A stretch of 64,000 nucleotides of DNA, from NCBI GenBank assembly GCA_020721445.1, contig DYMU01000009.1:1-64000 (forward strand). Direction: 5' to 3'. Of this stretch, positions 1 through 7,863 are shown piece by piece. The translations under genes and the position numbers were made by a program. This stretch comes from Gemmobacter nectariphilus (GTDB lineage: Bacteria > Pseudomonadota > Alphaproteobacteria > Rhodobacterales > Rhodobacteraceae). The notes beneath the pieces were generated by a model, which saw only the letters and a program-made list of their open reading frames with translations, was not told the DNA's origin and did no database searches. The stretch's first letter is position 1. Each line of letters opens with the position of its first letter.

Positions 1-253
1 ACGATCTCCTGCCGTGGAATTATGCCGCCAAGGTGTGATCAGGACAGCGCTTACAGAGCAGACCAGATCATTGGTGTCTTGTCAGCCCGTGCTAGGCGGG
101 ACGTGCGCTGCGAGCGCGAAGGCACGGTCTTTGCCTTGGGCCTTCGGGGTCTGGAACCGTCGGGCATCAACCGCATCTGCGCGATCTACAGCAACCAAGG
201 GGCATCAGCGCACAAACGCACAGGGCGCATCGGCAGCGCCCTGTCGTCAACGG
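1..253. other. Non-coding stretch, nothing recognised
   Basis: This lies downstream of the nrsF stop codon. Reading frames crossing it are arginine/proline-rich shadows of the minus-strand genes. I see no RNA gene, no convincing terminator and no recognisable gene fragment. Confidence 0.4.
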
Positions 254-895
254 CTACCACCTCAGATAGCGGTGGCCCAGCCATCCGCCGCAACACGCGA
301 CAATGCAGATCGCCAATCCATACCAGACGACGAAAAACAGCGGCGAGTCCTCGGTGCAATGCAAGGCATAGCCAGCCACGGCACCCGCACCTGCGGCGAC
401 GCCCGCCAGCGCGCCGGTCATGGCGGGTCGGGTCGGCGCGGCCCGACGCAACATCACGATCCCCAACCCCAAGGGCAACGCCGACAGGACCGTGATCGAG
501 GTGAGGCAGGCAAAAGCCGTTTGGCCAAGCACTTCCGTCAGCAACGATCCTTCTGCCCTCTGGCCGAGGCGCTGAAAAACCAAAAGCAATCCCAGCAGCG
601 CCGGCGCCGCCAAAGGCCAAAGCACGATCTGCCCATCCGGCCGCGAAGACGCCAAGGCAAACCACAGCGCCAGAACGGACAGCACAAGCGGCAAAACCGT
701 CTTGGCCTGTACCGGCAACAGCAGCCATGCGCCGGCCAGATCCGTCCGCAAGCCAAACACCAGCCAGAACGCCACCAACGACATCAGCAACACCGCCAAC
801 ATGCCGCCGGCAACCATGCCCGTTCGGAACGGTTGGGGTGCGGGGCTTGCGGCAAGCTGCCTGATCAACTCTGCCGTGGATTGTTTCGATGTCAT
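254..895 (-). CDS. nrsF: NrsF-type anti-sigma factor (DUF1109), negative regulator of SigF
   Basis: Integral membrane protein of 213 residues with about six hydrophobic segments (roughly residues 27-48, 57-82, 92-107, 127-147, 162-177, 188-203). NrsF proteins hold an ECF SigF at the membrane and release it on heavy-metal or redox stress. In Caulobacter NrsF two cysteines, at about 131 and 181, are needed for signalling; here cysteines sit at 130 and 180, an almost exact match. Further cysteines occur at 197, 201 and 202. The start codon overlaps the stop of the upstream sigma gene (ATGA), so translation is coupled. It is the last gene of the bufferin operon. Assignment is by family and context; the stress ligand is inferred. 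Confidence 0.9.
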   Translation of the reverse strand: MTSKQSTAELIRQLAASPAPQPFRTGMVAGGMLAVLLMSLVAFWLVFGLRTDLAGAWLLLPVQAKTVLPLVLSVLALWFALASSRPDGQIVLWPLAAPALLGLLLVFQRLGQRAEGSLLTEVLGQTAFACLTSITVLSALPLGLGIVMLRRAAPTRPAMTGALAGVAAGAGAVAGYALHCTEDSPLFFVVWYGLAICIVACCGGWLGHRYLRW

Positions 896-1524
896 TTCAT
901 CATCCTTTCGGCAAAGCTCGACAGCCGCCGGATGGCCCGGTGCAGTGCGACACGCGCCGCCGCCGCGGTCAGGCCCACCGCTTCACCGGCTTCTTCGGCG
1001 CTTTTGCCATCCAGCGCCATCGCCCTGACCAGGGACGCCGAACGCGCGTCGATCAGGCCCAGCATGATGTCGGCATCCCGTGCCGACAGGGGAACGGCGG
1101 CATTTTCCTCGGGCAGCACATCGGCAAAATCCTCGATCGGCAGGTTGACGTTGGCTCCTCTCTTGCGGAACGCGTCCACCACCTTGTAGCGGGCGAGTGC
1201 GTATAGCCATGGCCGGACCGGCGCATCGCGGCGCCATGTCTGCCGTTTGAGATGGATCGCAAGCAAAACGTCTTGCAGAATGTCTTCGTGCTGGTCGGCG
1301 GGCAGCGCTTCGCCCCGCCGCCGGATCACGGTCATCAGGGTTGGGGTGACGACAACAAGAAAGCGCGCAAAAGCCGCGCCATCCCCGTCATTGGCGCGCG
1401 CAAGCAGTGTTTCCCATAGCTCGTCCTGTTTCAGCCCAACCTCCCCACCTTTCCGGATCGGCCTAGCTGATCCGGGTAGGCAGGCATAGTCACGCCTCGG
1501 TGAAAGAGCAATGACAGACATCAT
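892..1524 (-). CDS. sigF: ECF RNA polymerase sigma factor, SigF type
   Basis: Cytoplasmic sigma factor. Region 2 runs from about residue 75 to 125, including the HEDILQDVLLAIH core and the PWLYALARYKVVDAFRKR segment. Region 4 is near the C-terminus (about 165-205), where VGLTAAAARVALHRA is the helix-turn-helix. It is coupled to nrsF by an ATGA overlap, the arrangement of SigF/NrsF pairs. The ATG at 1524 also overlaps the stop of the thioredoxin gene. The first 30 residues look unlike the family, so the true start may lie further in, near residue 30, where an AGGTGGGGAG sequence precedes the conserved part but no standard start codon is present. It probably transcribes the bufA promoter in this same operon. 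Confidence 0.88.
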   Translation of the reverse strand: MMSVIALSPRRDYACLPGSARPIRKGGEVGLKQDELWETLLARANDGDGAAFARFLVVVTPTLMTVIRRRGEALPADQHEDILQDVLLAIHLKRQTWRRDAPVRPWLYALARYKVVDAFRKRGANVNLPIEDFADVLPEENAAVPLSARDADIMLGLIDARSASLVRAMALDGKSAEEAGEAVGLTAAAARVALHRAIRRLSSFAERMMK

Positions 1525-1931
1525 CCTGCGGCAGCCAATGCCGCGTCAAACAGCGCCTTGATCTCGGCTTTGCCGGTCCCTGCGACAATGCGACCCAGTT
1601 CCTGCTGGCCTTTCAGCGCGACCAGTGTCGAACGGCGCGGGATCTTGAGTGAGCGGGACAGCGTGCCATCGCCGTGCTGGTCCCAGTCCACAACCATCAG
1701 GCGGATCTTCCGGCGATAGGCGGGGTTCTCGGCCATCAGCGCGGCGATGACCCTTTCCTGTGCCGCGCAGGTGCTGCACCAGCTTGCCCAGAAGTCCAGG
1801 ATCACCACCTCACCCGCCTCGATCGCGGTTTCCGCAAGGCCGGGGGTATAGAAGGTGCGGTCATCGGCCCGAAGAGGCCCCGCCAGAAGCAAGCCCGCTG
1901 TGGACAGAAGCAGAAACGTGCGCCGGTTCAT
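1521..1931 (-). CDS. Periplasmic thioredoxin-like protein (TlpA/DsbE-like)
   Basis: Protein of 136 residues. The N-terminus MNRRTFLLLSTAGLLLAG is an export signal with paired arginines, possibly Tat-type. A thioredoxin fold follows, with the active site in FWASWCSTC (redox pair C-S-T-C) near residue 50. The ATG at 1931 is preceded by GGAG at good spacing, whereas the longer frame would need a TTG. It lies directly after the CcdA-like gene, which would pass electrons across the membrane to it. In this operon it probably keeps cysteines of the bufferin peptide, or of BufB/BufC client proteins, reduced in the periplasm. The substrate is inferred from neighbours only. Confidence 0.82.
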   Translation of the reverse strand: MNRRTFLLLSTAGLLLAGPLRADDRTFYTPGLAETAIEAGEVVILDFWASWCSTCAAQERVIAALMAENPAYRRKIRLMVVDWDQHGDGTLSRSLKIPRRSTLVALKGQQELGRIVAGTGKAEIKALFDAALAAAG

Positions 1932-1946
1932 GGTGATCTCCAATGT

Positions 1947-2657
1947 TCAGAGGGTGACAGACAGATCGACAAGCCACGCGGGCAAGATGCGCAGTGCGGC
2001 GGCTTCAAGGACATGGTTCAGGCCAAGGAACAGGCCGGCACCGACCGCGATGAACACCCAGCCCATTGCGGGCCGCGCGCGCAATGACAATGCCACCATC
2101 CGCCCCATGTTGCGGCGCATCCACCCCCGCAACCCATAGGCAGCAGCAAGGATCAGGCTGGCCACTCCGCAGGCGAAGGCTGCCATGACGGCTGTGGCGC
2201 GCCACAGGTCTTGGCCCGTGCTGGCAAGCGCGATCGCGGCCCCCAGTGTTGGGCCGATGCAGGGGCTCCAGACCGCGCCAAGCAGGGCACCGCCCCAGAA
2301 TTCGGCGCCGATCCCACGGGGTGCCGCCGCGATCCGGGCATCCGCCACCGCCGCCAGGCCCGCAGAGGCCGCTGCAAAGCGACGCCCGAGAGGCGGCAGG
2401 ACAAGGACCATCCCGAAGCCCAGCATGACCAGCGCCGCCACGCGCGTCACGTCTTCCGGATAGACGCCAAAGGCCGGACCCATCGCCGCGACGGCCGTGC
2501 CCAACAGAACGAAGGACACACTCATCCCCGCGGCCAAGGCCAATGGCGCCCGTGGGTCGGTTTGCAGGCTGCTTGCCACGACGATGGGCAGAACCGGCAG
2601 GACGCACGGGTTTATCAGTGTCAGCAGGCCCGCAAGATAGGCAAAGACCAGTTCCAT
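1947..2657 (-). CDS. CcdA/DsbD-like transmembrane electron-transfer protein
   Basis: Integral membrane protein of 236 residues starting MELVFAYLAGLLTLINPCVLPVLPI, the typical CcdA/DsbD transmembrane start with the NPCVLP motif. The second redox cysteine is in VWSPCIGPTLGA near residue 133. Such proteins move reducing equivalents from cytoplasmic thioredoxin to periplasmic thiol proteins. About six membrane helices are visible. It is packed between doxX and the thioredoxin gene, so the two redox proteins form a transmembrane relay serving the bufferin operon. It is distinct from a cytochrome c maturation locus because no ccm genes are nearby. Confidence 0.88.
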   Translation of the reverse strand: MELVFAYLAGLLTLINPCVLPVLPIVVASSLQTDPRAPLALAAGMSVSFVLLGTAVAAMGPAFGVYPEDVTRVAALVMLGFGMVLVLPPLGRRFAAASAGLAAVADARIAAAPRGIGAEFWGGALLGAVWSPCIGPTLGAAIALASTGQDLWRATAVMAAFACGVASLILAAAYGLRGWMRRNMGRMVALSLRARPAMGWVFIAVGAGLFLGLNHVLEAAALRILPAWLVDLSVTL

Positions 2658-3095
2658 CTAGCCCCGCGCCCCATGGTCAAGTCCAAGACGATGGTCCAGC
2701 GACCAAAGCCCCGGGCCGCGCGCGACCACCGCCAGCAGGGGCGCGGCCCACAGCCCATGCGTGCTCCACGCATCCGGATAGACAAAGGTCTGGATCACCG
2801 CCGTCATCGCCAACAGGCCAAGCGCCGAAAGCCGGGTCAGCAGACCAAGGATCAGCAGGGCGGGCAGCAGGTGTTCGGCCACGGTCGCCAGCACTGCGGC
2901 CAGTTCTGGCGGGATCAGTGGCAAGGCATATTCGTTTTCGAACAGGAACCAGGTCGAGTCCTTGATGGAAAACCCATCCACCTTGGTTTGCCCCGATTGC
3001 CAGAAGACCAATGCCGGGAAAACCCGCAGCATCAGCGCAACCGGCGCGTCAGGAATCTGGGCAAGCCAGTGGTTCAGTTTGGCAAGGCTAGGCAT
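2658..3095 (-). CDS. DoxX family membrane protein
   Basis: Membrane protein of 145 residues with about four hydrophobic helices and the DoxX-type stretch around [19 protein letters not shown] at residues 24-42. DoxX proteins often accompany MNIO/bufferin genes and sulfur or redox genes; their biochemical role in these operons is not settled. It begins three bases after bufC and its stop abuts the start of the CcdA-like gene, so it is firmly part of the operon. Confidence 0.85.
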   Translation of the reverse strand: MPSLAKLNHWLAQIPDAPVALMLRVFPALVFWQSGQTKVDGFSIKDSTWFLFENEYALPLIPPELAAVLATVAEHLLPALLILGLLTRLSALGLLAMTAVIQTFVYPDAWSTHGLWAAPLLAVVARGPGLWSLDHRLGLDHGARG

Positions 3096-3098
3096 CTG

Positions 3099-3869
3099 TC
3101 ACTCCGTTGCTGCGATGATCGCGCCCGCCCGCATCAGCGTGACAAGCAGGAATTGTGGATTGTGATTGGCGTCTGCGCTGTGCGCGGCATCGGCGGCCAG
3201 CGACAGGCTGTGCCCGGCAAGGATCGCCTGCACCAGCGCGCAGTCCCCTGCGCTGATGCTGTGCACCGGCACCTGATGGGTTGCATCGCGCAAGATCAGT
3301 GCCGTTTCCGGGCCTTGGTGCAACGCAACCGCGTCACCGCCCGGCTGGTTGCGCGCCCAGATCGACACAGCCGGATGGCCAAGCCGCAACACGCTGACCG
3401 ACGGATGCAGGGTCAGTCTGACCCGCTGTGGGTCCAGGCTGGCAAGAACGGTCGGATCAATGGGTGCGGCGTCGGCGGCGTGAAAGGCCTGCCCGCGCGC
3501 AAACTCGATCCGCGCCACGTCGGCCAGGTAGGGATAGGCGGCGAGGGGCGGAAAACCGGCCAGAAACCCGGAAAACCCCTCGCCCCATTCCGCAAGCACC
3601 GGCGACCGGGGCCTGTCCGTTTCGGCATAAAGCCGGGCGAGCGGGGTAAAGAACGCCTCGCCAACCAACCGCCGGATCACCGGAAACCGCGCGGCCAGCG
3701 CTTCGGCCAGACTGACCGCCACGTTGTTGCGGTAAACCGCAAAGCGACGGTCCACCTCGGCCATGTCGCGGGCGATCAGGCCGGGCGGCAGTGGGCCACC
3801 GCGCAGGGCGGCGTCGAATTGGGCCACGAAGTCAGGATGCGCGGGCAAGGCCAGCCCCCCGTTTTGCAA
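3099..3869 (-). CDS. bufC: BufC/HvfC-type bufferin maturation partner (DUF2063 N-terminal domain)
   Basis: Protein of 256 residues. The N-terminal part carries the DNA-binding-like DUF2063 region: the RFAVYRNNV motif at about 42-50, followed by [18 protein letters not shown] and [15 protein letters not shown]. In related systems this partner presents the precursor peptide to the MNIO enzyme. The reading frame overlaps the end of bufB by 38 bases, so translation is coupled. The order A-B-C matches bufferin operons described in Caulobacter and other proteobacteria. The C-terminal half is divergent, as usual. Confidence 0.88.
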   Translation of the reverse strand: MQNGGLALPAHPDFVAQFDAALRGGPLPPGLIARDMAEVDRRFAVYRNNVAVSLAEALAARFPVIRRLVGEAFFTPLARLYAETDRPRSPVLAEWGEGFSGFLAGFPPLAAYPYLADVARIEFARGQAFHAADAAPIDPTVLASLDPQRVRLTLHPSVSVLRLGHPAVSIWARNQPGGDAVALHQGPETALILRDATHQVPVHSISAGDCALVQAILAGHSLSLAADAAHSADANHNPQFLLVTLMRAGAIIAATE

Positions 3870-4698
3870 GGCCAGCCTGTGCCGCCGCCAGAATGGTGCC
3901 GGCCCGCGCTGCCTCGGCCGCCAGAACGGGCCAGTCGGGCAGATTGTTGTCCCACTCCACCAGCGTCGGCAGCGGGCCGGCCATGGCCATCACCTCGGCG
4001 TAAAGTGCCCAGACCGGATCGGCGATGGCTGCGCCATGGCTGTCGATCAACAACGGGCCCGAGGGCAGGTCCTCGGCATCATGCCCGCCCAGATGGATTT
4101 CCCCGGCCAGATGCAACGGAAAGGCGGCCAACCACGCGCGCGGATCGGTGCCGTGATTTGTGCACGACACGAAGACGTTGTTCACATCCAGCAACAGCCC
4201 GCATCCTGTACGTCGTGCCACCTCGGTCAAGAACTCGGTCTCGGGGATCGTCGATTGCGCGAAACACAGGTAGGTCGCGGGATTTTCAAGCAGCATTTTC
4301 CGCCGCAGCACGGATTGAACAAGGTCCACATGCGCGCAGACAACAGCCAGGGTTTCTTCGGTGTAGGGCAAGGGCAGCAGGTCGTTCAGAAAATCGGCCC
4401 CGTGACTGGACCATGCCAGATGTTCGGAAAAGCTGTCGGGTTCATAGCGTTCGCAAAGGCTGCGAAGGCGGTCAAGATGATCAGGGTCAAGCCCGCGCGC
4501 CCCGCCGATCGACAAGCCGACCCCGTGGATCGACAGCGGGTAATCCGCCCGGATCGCCGCAAGCTGGGCATGGGGCAACCCGCCCGCGCCCATGTAATTT
4601 TCGGCATGGATTTCAAAGAAGCCGATCTCCGCCGCGCCATTGCGGATATCGCCGAAATGGTCTGGCTTGAAGCCTACTCCGGGCAGGGCTGGCAGCAT
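3832..4698 (-). CDS. bufB: BufB, MNIO-family (DUF692) multinuclear iron oxidase
   Basis: Cytoplasmic TIM-barrel enzyme of 288 residues, the usual size for DUF692. MNIO enzymes use two or three iron ions to convert cysteines of a precursor into heterocycles such as 5-thiooxazole, creating copper ligands. Family motifs seen are [11 protein letters not shown] at the start, [48 protein letters not shown] and TLVEWD, which supply the histidine, glutamate, aspartate and asparagine metal ligands. The ATG at 4698 is preceded by AGAGTGG; a longer version would need a TTG and would run into the hairpin. The substrate is the bufA1 product just upstream. Confidence 0.93.
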   Translation of the reverse strand: MLPALPGVGFKPDHFGDIRNGAAEIGFFEIHAENYMGAGGLPHAQLAAIRADYPLSIHGVGLSIGGARGLDPDHLDRLRSLCERYEPDSFSEHLAWSSHGADFLNDLLPLPYTEETLAVVCAHVDLVQSVLRRKMLLENPATYLCFAQSTIPETEFLTEVARRTGCGLLLDVNNVFVSCTNHGTDPRAWLAAFPLHLAGEIHLGGHDAEDLPSGPLLIDSHGAAIADPVWALYAEVMAMAGPLPTLVEWDNNLPDWPVLAAEAARAGTILAAAQAGLAKRGAGLARAS

Positions 4699-4720
4699 GG
4701 CATGTCCACTCTTGAAAAGG

Positions 4721-4745
4721 GGGGCGCGCCGCAACCGGCGCGCCC
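4721..4745 (-). terminator. Strong hairpin between bufA1 and bufB (attenuator or processing stem)
   Basis: On the minus strand a perfect 9-bp stem GGGCGCGCC/GGCGCGCCC with a 6-base loop is followed by CCCTTTTC. It lies between the bufA1 stop and the bufB start. A stem of this kind can end part of the transcripts or protect the bufA1 3' end, giving more peptide than enzyme, as is common in RiPP operons. The effect is inferred. Confidence 0.65.
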
Positions 4746-4751
4746 GGTTGA

Positions 4752-5060
4752 TCAGGCGTTCGGCACGTCGCGCGTCAGCGCCTCAAGCGAGCCGGTCCGC
4801 GCCATGCCGTCGGCGGCAGGCGGCAGTTCCATGGTCAGGCAGGTGCCTGCGGGAACCAGGGTCCATGCGTTGCCTTGATAATCGACCTTGGAAGTCCCGG
4901 CGCAGGTCGTGCCCGGACCAGCGGCGCAGTCATTCTTCCCGGCCAGGGAAACACCGAAGCACTTCTCCATATCTTGCGCCATCACCGGCGTCACTGCCAT
5001 CGCGCCAAGCGCGCCGGCAAGTGAAACACCAAGAACAAGGCGGGACGTCATCGAGGTCAT
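4752..5060 (-). CDS. bufA1: BufA1-type bufferin precursor (DUF2282), secreted copper-binding RiPP
   Basis: Precursor of 102 residues. Residues 1-28 form a Sec-type signal peptide (hydrophobic core [16 protein letters not shown], cleavage probably after VMA). The mature part has four cysteines at 34, 45, 53 and 74 in the family pattern [19 protein letters not shown] and VPAGTC. In Caulobacter bufferin the central cysteines become thiooxazoles that bind copper, and the whole modified protein is exported to the periplasm. The ATG at 5060 has GGAG six bases upstream; the longer open frame upstream lacks support. It is the first gene of the operon. A second BufA class (BufA2) is not present here. 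Confidence 0.93.
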   Translation of the reverse strand: MTSMTSRLVLGVSLAGALGAMAVTPVMAQDMEKCFGVSLAGKNDCAAGPGTTCAGTSKVDYQGNAWTLVPAGTCLTMELPPAADGMARTGSLEALTRDVPNA

Positions 5061-5080
5061 GTCTATCTCCATCTGAAACG

Positions 5081-5100
5081 GAAGGGCCTGTTTGCCCTTC
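5081..5100 (-). promoter_or_regulatory. Hairpin in the bufA1 leader
   Basis: Inverted repeat GAAGGGC/GCCCTTC with a 6-base loop, in the 5' untranslated region between the candidate promoter and the bufA1 start. No T-run follows. It could stabilise the mRNA or affect translation; it is too short to call a riboswitch. Confidence 0.4.
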
Positions 5101-5109
5101 ACCAAGCAA

Positions 5110-5135
5110 TTCGCAAAAAGAGATCGTCGCATTAC
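5110..5135 (-). promoter_or_regulatory. SigF-type promoter of the bufferin operon
   Basis: Minus-strand GTAATG, 16 bases, then CGAA. The SigF consensus I recall from Caulobacter is GTAACC-N16-CGAA, so the -10 element and spacing match exactly and the -35 differs in two bases. It ends about 50 bases before the bufA1 start codon. Together with sigF/nrsF at the operon's end this implies an autoregulated circuit. Confidence 0.7.
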
Positions 5136-5569
5136 ACGGTGCACGGCTTTGTGATCAGCCGCCCGAAGAGCTTTGCCCGGAACGGTTTGGGCGCTTCTGG
5201 TCATTCCGCGCCATGCGCGAGCATCCAAGATCCTGTGGCGTGTTCAAAGCCTGGCCAGCCGCGGGTTTCGATCAGGGGGGCGCTGTCGGAAGATTGGATC
5301 GCGGCCCCAAAGGCTGATGGGCGTCCGTTGCGAGACCTTGACCACATCGCCCACCGTTGCGGGGCGTCGTATGTCGCCGATGGGAACCAGCAGGGTTTTT
5401 CCCCGTGCGGCTGGTGCAACGTCTTTGGAAACATGAGGGCGGAGGTGCCAGACCCCGTTGATCAGTTCTGGACCCAGCACGCGCATCTCATTTGCACTAC
5501 CCATATGCACTAATGGGCGGCACAAGCTCAATATGGATCAGATACTTATGCAAAATCAAGGGGATAGCA
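5136..5569. other. 434-bp host stretch without a confident gene
   Basis: It lies between the bufA promoter and the broken tRNA. Several short frames cross it (for example a 95-codon minus-strand frame at 5244-5531) but none has a convincing start, ribosome site or known motif. It may hold remnants of an earlier gene. No RNA gene is seen. Confidence 0.4.
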
Positions 5570-5615
5570 TGGTGCTGCAAGAGAGGATTGAACTCTCGAC
5601 CTCTCCCTTACCAAG
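5570..5615 (-). pseudogene. 3' half of the disrupted host tRNA-Thr(GGT); left attachment site
   Basis: On the minus strand this reads from the anticodon loop through the variable region and T arm to the acceptor strand TTGCAGC, then ACCA. It lacks the acceptor 5' strand, the D arm and the 5' anticodon strand. Its acceptor strand pairs with GCTGCAG at 18574-18580, and its anticodon strand GGGAG pairs with CTCCC of that same fragment. The two pieces therefore were one 75-base tRNA. The 11-bp crossover core CTTGGTAAGGG is at 5605-5615. Confidence 0.88.
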
Positions 5616-5747
5616 AAGCGGGCCGCCAGTTTCCCGGGGTATCCGCAGGGCTCCGCGCGTTGCCTAAACCCGTTTACTTACAGGCACTTGGGCGCTATAG
5701 TCGGCTCCGGTGGTATAGGCCCGTAAAGCCGAATAGCCCACCATTCC

Positions 5748-5766
5748 GTTACCCCGCCGTTACCCC
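5748..5766 (-). repeat. Left arm-type integrase site (two GTTACCCC repeats)
   Basis: GTTACCCCGCCGTTACCCC: two 8-bp copies 11 bp apart, one helical turn. The identical 19 bp occurs inverted at 18301-18319 near the right end. It sits just upstream of the integrase start. Pairs of short repeats flanking the core are typical arm sites for lambda-type integrases. Confidence 0.72.
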
Positions 5767-5776
5767 GGAGTTTGCG

Positions 5777-6952
5777 ATGAAGAAGAAGCTGACTGAGATG
5801 GCCGTGGACAAGATGAACCCCGTCGCGGGCCAGCGGCTTGAGGTTTTCGACACCCTGACCCCGGGCCTTGCGCTGCGCATCACCGAGGGCGGGAAGAAAA
5901 GCTGGTCGGTGATGTATCGTGTCGCGGGCCGGGGCGACGGCGGGAACCGGGGCGCGCTGCGCCGGATGACCCTCGGGGCCTATCCCCTGATCGACCTGAA
6001 GGCGGCGCGCGACAAGGCCCGGGCCGCCATCGACCTTGCCGACCGGGGCGACGATCCTGCTGACCAGCGCAAGGATGAGCTGCGCCAGAAGGGTGAGCGG
6101 GTCTTTGAGGTGATCTGCGCCCGCTTCATCGAACTGCACGCAAAGGCCCATACGGTGAAGTGGAAGGACACCGAACGGCTGCTGAACACCTATGTCGTGC
6201 CGGAATGGAAGTCGAAGCCCATCGACACGCTGGACCGGGCGACGGCGCACGAGTTGCTTGACGAGATTGCGATGGAGCACGGCACCGGCGCGGCGCGTGA
6301 GGTTCGGAAGCACATCACCAAATTCTTCAACTGGGCCGTCGATAGGGGCCTGCTGACCGCCAGCCCCGTCGCCGGGATGCGCCGCCCAGAATTGGGCTAT
6401 GTCGCCCGCGAACGTGTGCTGACGATGGACGAGCTTAAGGCCATTTGGGCAGCCGCCGACAAGATGGGCTACCCCTTCGGCCCGATGGTCCGGCTCCTGA
6501 TCCTGACGGCGCAGCGGCGGGCCGAGATTGCAGGGCTGCGCCGCGACTGGCTGTTGCCCGACCAGACCGCCTATGAGGTGCCAGCCGCGTTCTATAAGAC
6601 CGACCGCCCGCAGGTGGTGCCTTTGTCGGCACCGGCGCTTGCCATCGTGGAAGGTCTGCCGAAGTGGAACAGCGGGGAATACCTGCTCTCGACCACGGCG
6701 GGCAAGGTGCCTGTCTCGGGTTTCTCGAAGGCCAAGGCACGGTTGGACAAGTTCTCGAAGGTGGAGGGCTGGACCCTGCACGACCTGCGCCGGTCTGCCG
6801 CCACCCATATGGCGCGTCTTGGCATCCCGCAGGAACACATCGAACGGGTGCTGGGCCACGCGATTGAAGGGGTGGCGGGGACGTATAACCGCTATTCCTA
6901 CCTAGACGAAAAGCGGGCTGCACTTGAGACGTGGGGTGCGCTGTGGGCGTGA
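5777..6952 (+). CDS. int: Tyrosine-type site-specific integrase
   Basis: Protein of 391 residues. Residues 1-100 resemble the DUF4102-like arm-binding domain (LTPGLALRITEGGKKSW, then MTLGAYPLIDLKAARDKA). The core-binding domain spans about 105-200 and the catalytic domain 210-385. Catalytic residues visible are Arg247 or 248 in TAQRRAEIAGL, His335 and Arg338 in LHDLRR, His361 in LGHAIEG and the likely nucleophile Tyr370 in AGTYNRYSY. The start is the ATG at 5777; an open frame continues upstream through the tRNA fragment but is not coding. It lies 160 bp from the left attachment core, as expected for the enzyme that inserted the element. Confidence 0.95.
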   Translation: MKKKLTEMAVDKMNPVAGQRLEVFDTLTPGLALRITEGGKKSWSVMYRVAGRGDGGNRGALRRMTLGAYPLIDLKAARDKARAAIDLADRGDDPADQRKDELRQKGERVFEVICARFIELHAKAHTVKWKDTERLLNTYVVPEWKSKPIDTLDRATAHELLDEIAMEHGTGAAREVRKHITKFFNWAVDRGLLTASPVAGMRRPELGYVARERVLTMDELKAIWAAADKMGYPFGPMVRLLILTAQRRAEIAGLRRDWLLPDQTAYEVPAAFYKTDRPQVVPLSAPALAIVEGLPKWNSGEYLLSTTAGKVPVSGFSKAKARLDKFSKVEGWTLHDLRRSAATHMARLGIPQEHIERVLGHAIEGVAGTYNRYSYLDEKRAALETWGALWA

Positions 6953-7605
6953 AGGATTACCCGTCGCTCCGCCGCGCGGACGTGATCCGCGCCCGCCACG
7001 CCTACCGCAGCATTGTTGACCTGCCGGAGATTGAGCGCATCACGGTTGAGCTTTTCGGGGAGGGGGTGGTTTATGCGCCCCACACCCTTGCCCCGAGGAC
7101 GGGGCCGAAGGGCGCGGCGCAGCGGATTGCCGAGATTTGGGCCAAGATGACGCCAGCCGAACGCGACCACTTCCATCAGGTCTTGGTGGCACAGGTGGGG
7201 GAGATCACCGACACACTGCCGGTAGACGTGGGGGCGGCGGCGCGCCAGATCGTTGAGGCTCAGTCGGCGGGCCGGGTGGGCGACACCCGCGACATTCCCG
7301 GGCTGCGTGAAGCCGTCTTTGAACTGGCGAGGTGCTGGGCCGAACGCGGTGGCCCGGTGGTTGTCGGAAACCCGCACCGCGACACCGACCGATGGAAGCC
7401 CTACCCCCTCCTGATGTTTGCCGTCGCGGGTGTCCGTTGGGCGATGCCGATGGAGTATCGGCGGGCCACCAGTGACCCCGGCGGGCGGCGGCAACTGCTG
7501 CACAAGGACGTGCACGGCCAGTTGCGGGCGCTCTGGGAGAGTGGCCAGCTAAAGGCCCTGCGGCAGACCGTAGCGGCAATGCAGCCGGTTTCCGGCTCCG
7601 ATTAG
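6931..7605 (+). CDS. Unknown protein downstream of the integrase
   Basis: Up to 224 residues, starting with GTG at 6931 or at the in-frame GTGs at 6943 or 6949; all overlap the integrase end, so it is translated with it. Soluble, no signal peptide or membrane segment. It has many charged and aromatic residues and a histidine-rich part near the end (QLLHKDVHGQL). I recognise no domain. Its position between integrase and the AlpA-like gene suggests a role in element regulation or excision, but this is inference. Confidence 0.7.
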   Translation: MGCAVGVKDYPSLRRADVIRARHAYRSIVDLPEIERITVELFGEGVVYAPHTLAPRTGPKGAAQRIAEIWAKMTPAERDHFHQVLVAQVGEITDTLPVDVGAAARQIVEAQSAGRVGDTRDIPGLREAVFELARCWAERGGPVVVGNPHRDTDRWKPYPLLMFAVAGVRWAMPMEYRRATSDPGGRRQLLHKDVHGQLRALWESGQLKALRQTVAAMQPVSGSD

Positions 7606-7674
7606 CGCGACCGACGCAGCCCGCAGACCCGCGTAGCCTCCCCCCAGATGACACCATATCCGGGAGACCACGCG

Positions 7675-7863
7675 ATGCAGACCAAAGACACGCTGTTGAC
7701 GATTGAGGAGGTCGGGTCGCGCATCCGCCTCTCCAAGCCCACCATCTACAAGTTGATCCGGGAGGGCAAGTTCCCCCAGCAACTCCACCTCTGCGCCAAC
7801 AAGGTCGCGTGGCTGGAGCGGGAAGTTGACGAGTGGCTGGCATCGCGGGTGGCGGCGCGATGA
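7675..7863 (+). CDS. AlpA-like/MerR-type small DNA-binding protein
   Basis: Protein of 62 residues with a winged helix-turn-helix: LTIEEVGSRIRLSKPTIYKLIREGKFP, then LERE and VDEWL. This is the AlpA/excisionase pattern, used to activate the integrase or direct excision in satellites and islands. The ATG at 7675 is preceded by GGGAGA; a start at 7648 is less likely. Its stop overlaps the start of the primase gene (ATGA). Confidence 0.88.
   Translation: MQTKDTLLTIEEVGSRIRLSKPTIYKLIREGKFPQQLHLCANKVAWLEREVDEWLASRVAAR

Noticed and set aside
14-1189. Plus-strand open frame of 391 codons opposite nrsF and sigF
   Set aside because: Arg/Gln/Pro-rich translation with no motif, antisense to two well supported genes; a GC-bias artefact.
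2211-4670. Plus-strand open frame of 819 codons
   Set aside because: Antisense to ccdA, doxX, bufC and bufB. Composition is dominated by Arg, Gln, His and Pro, with no domain.
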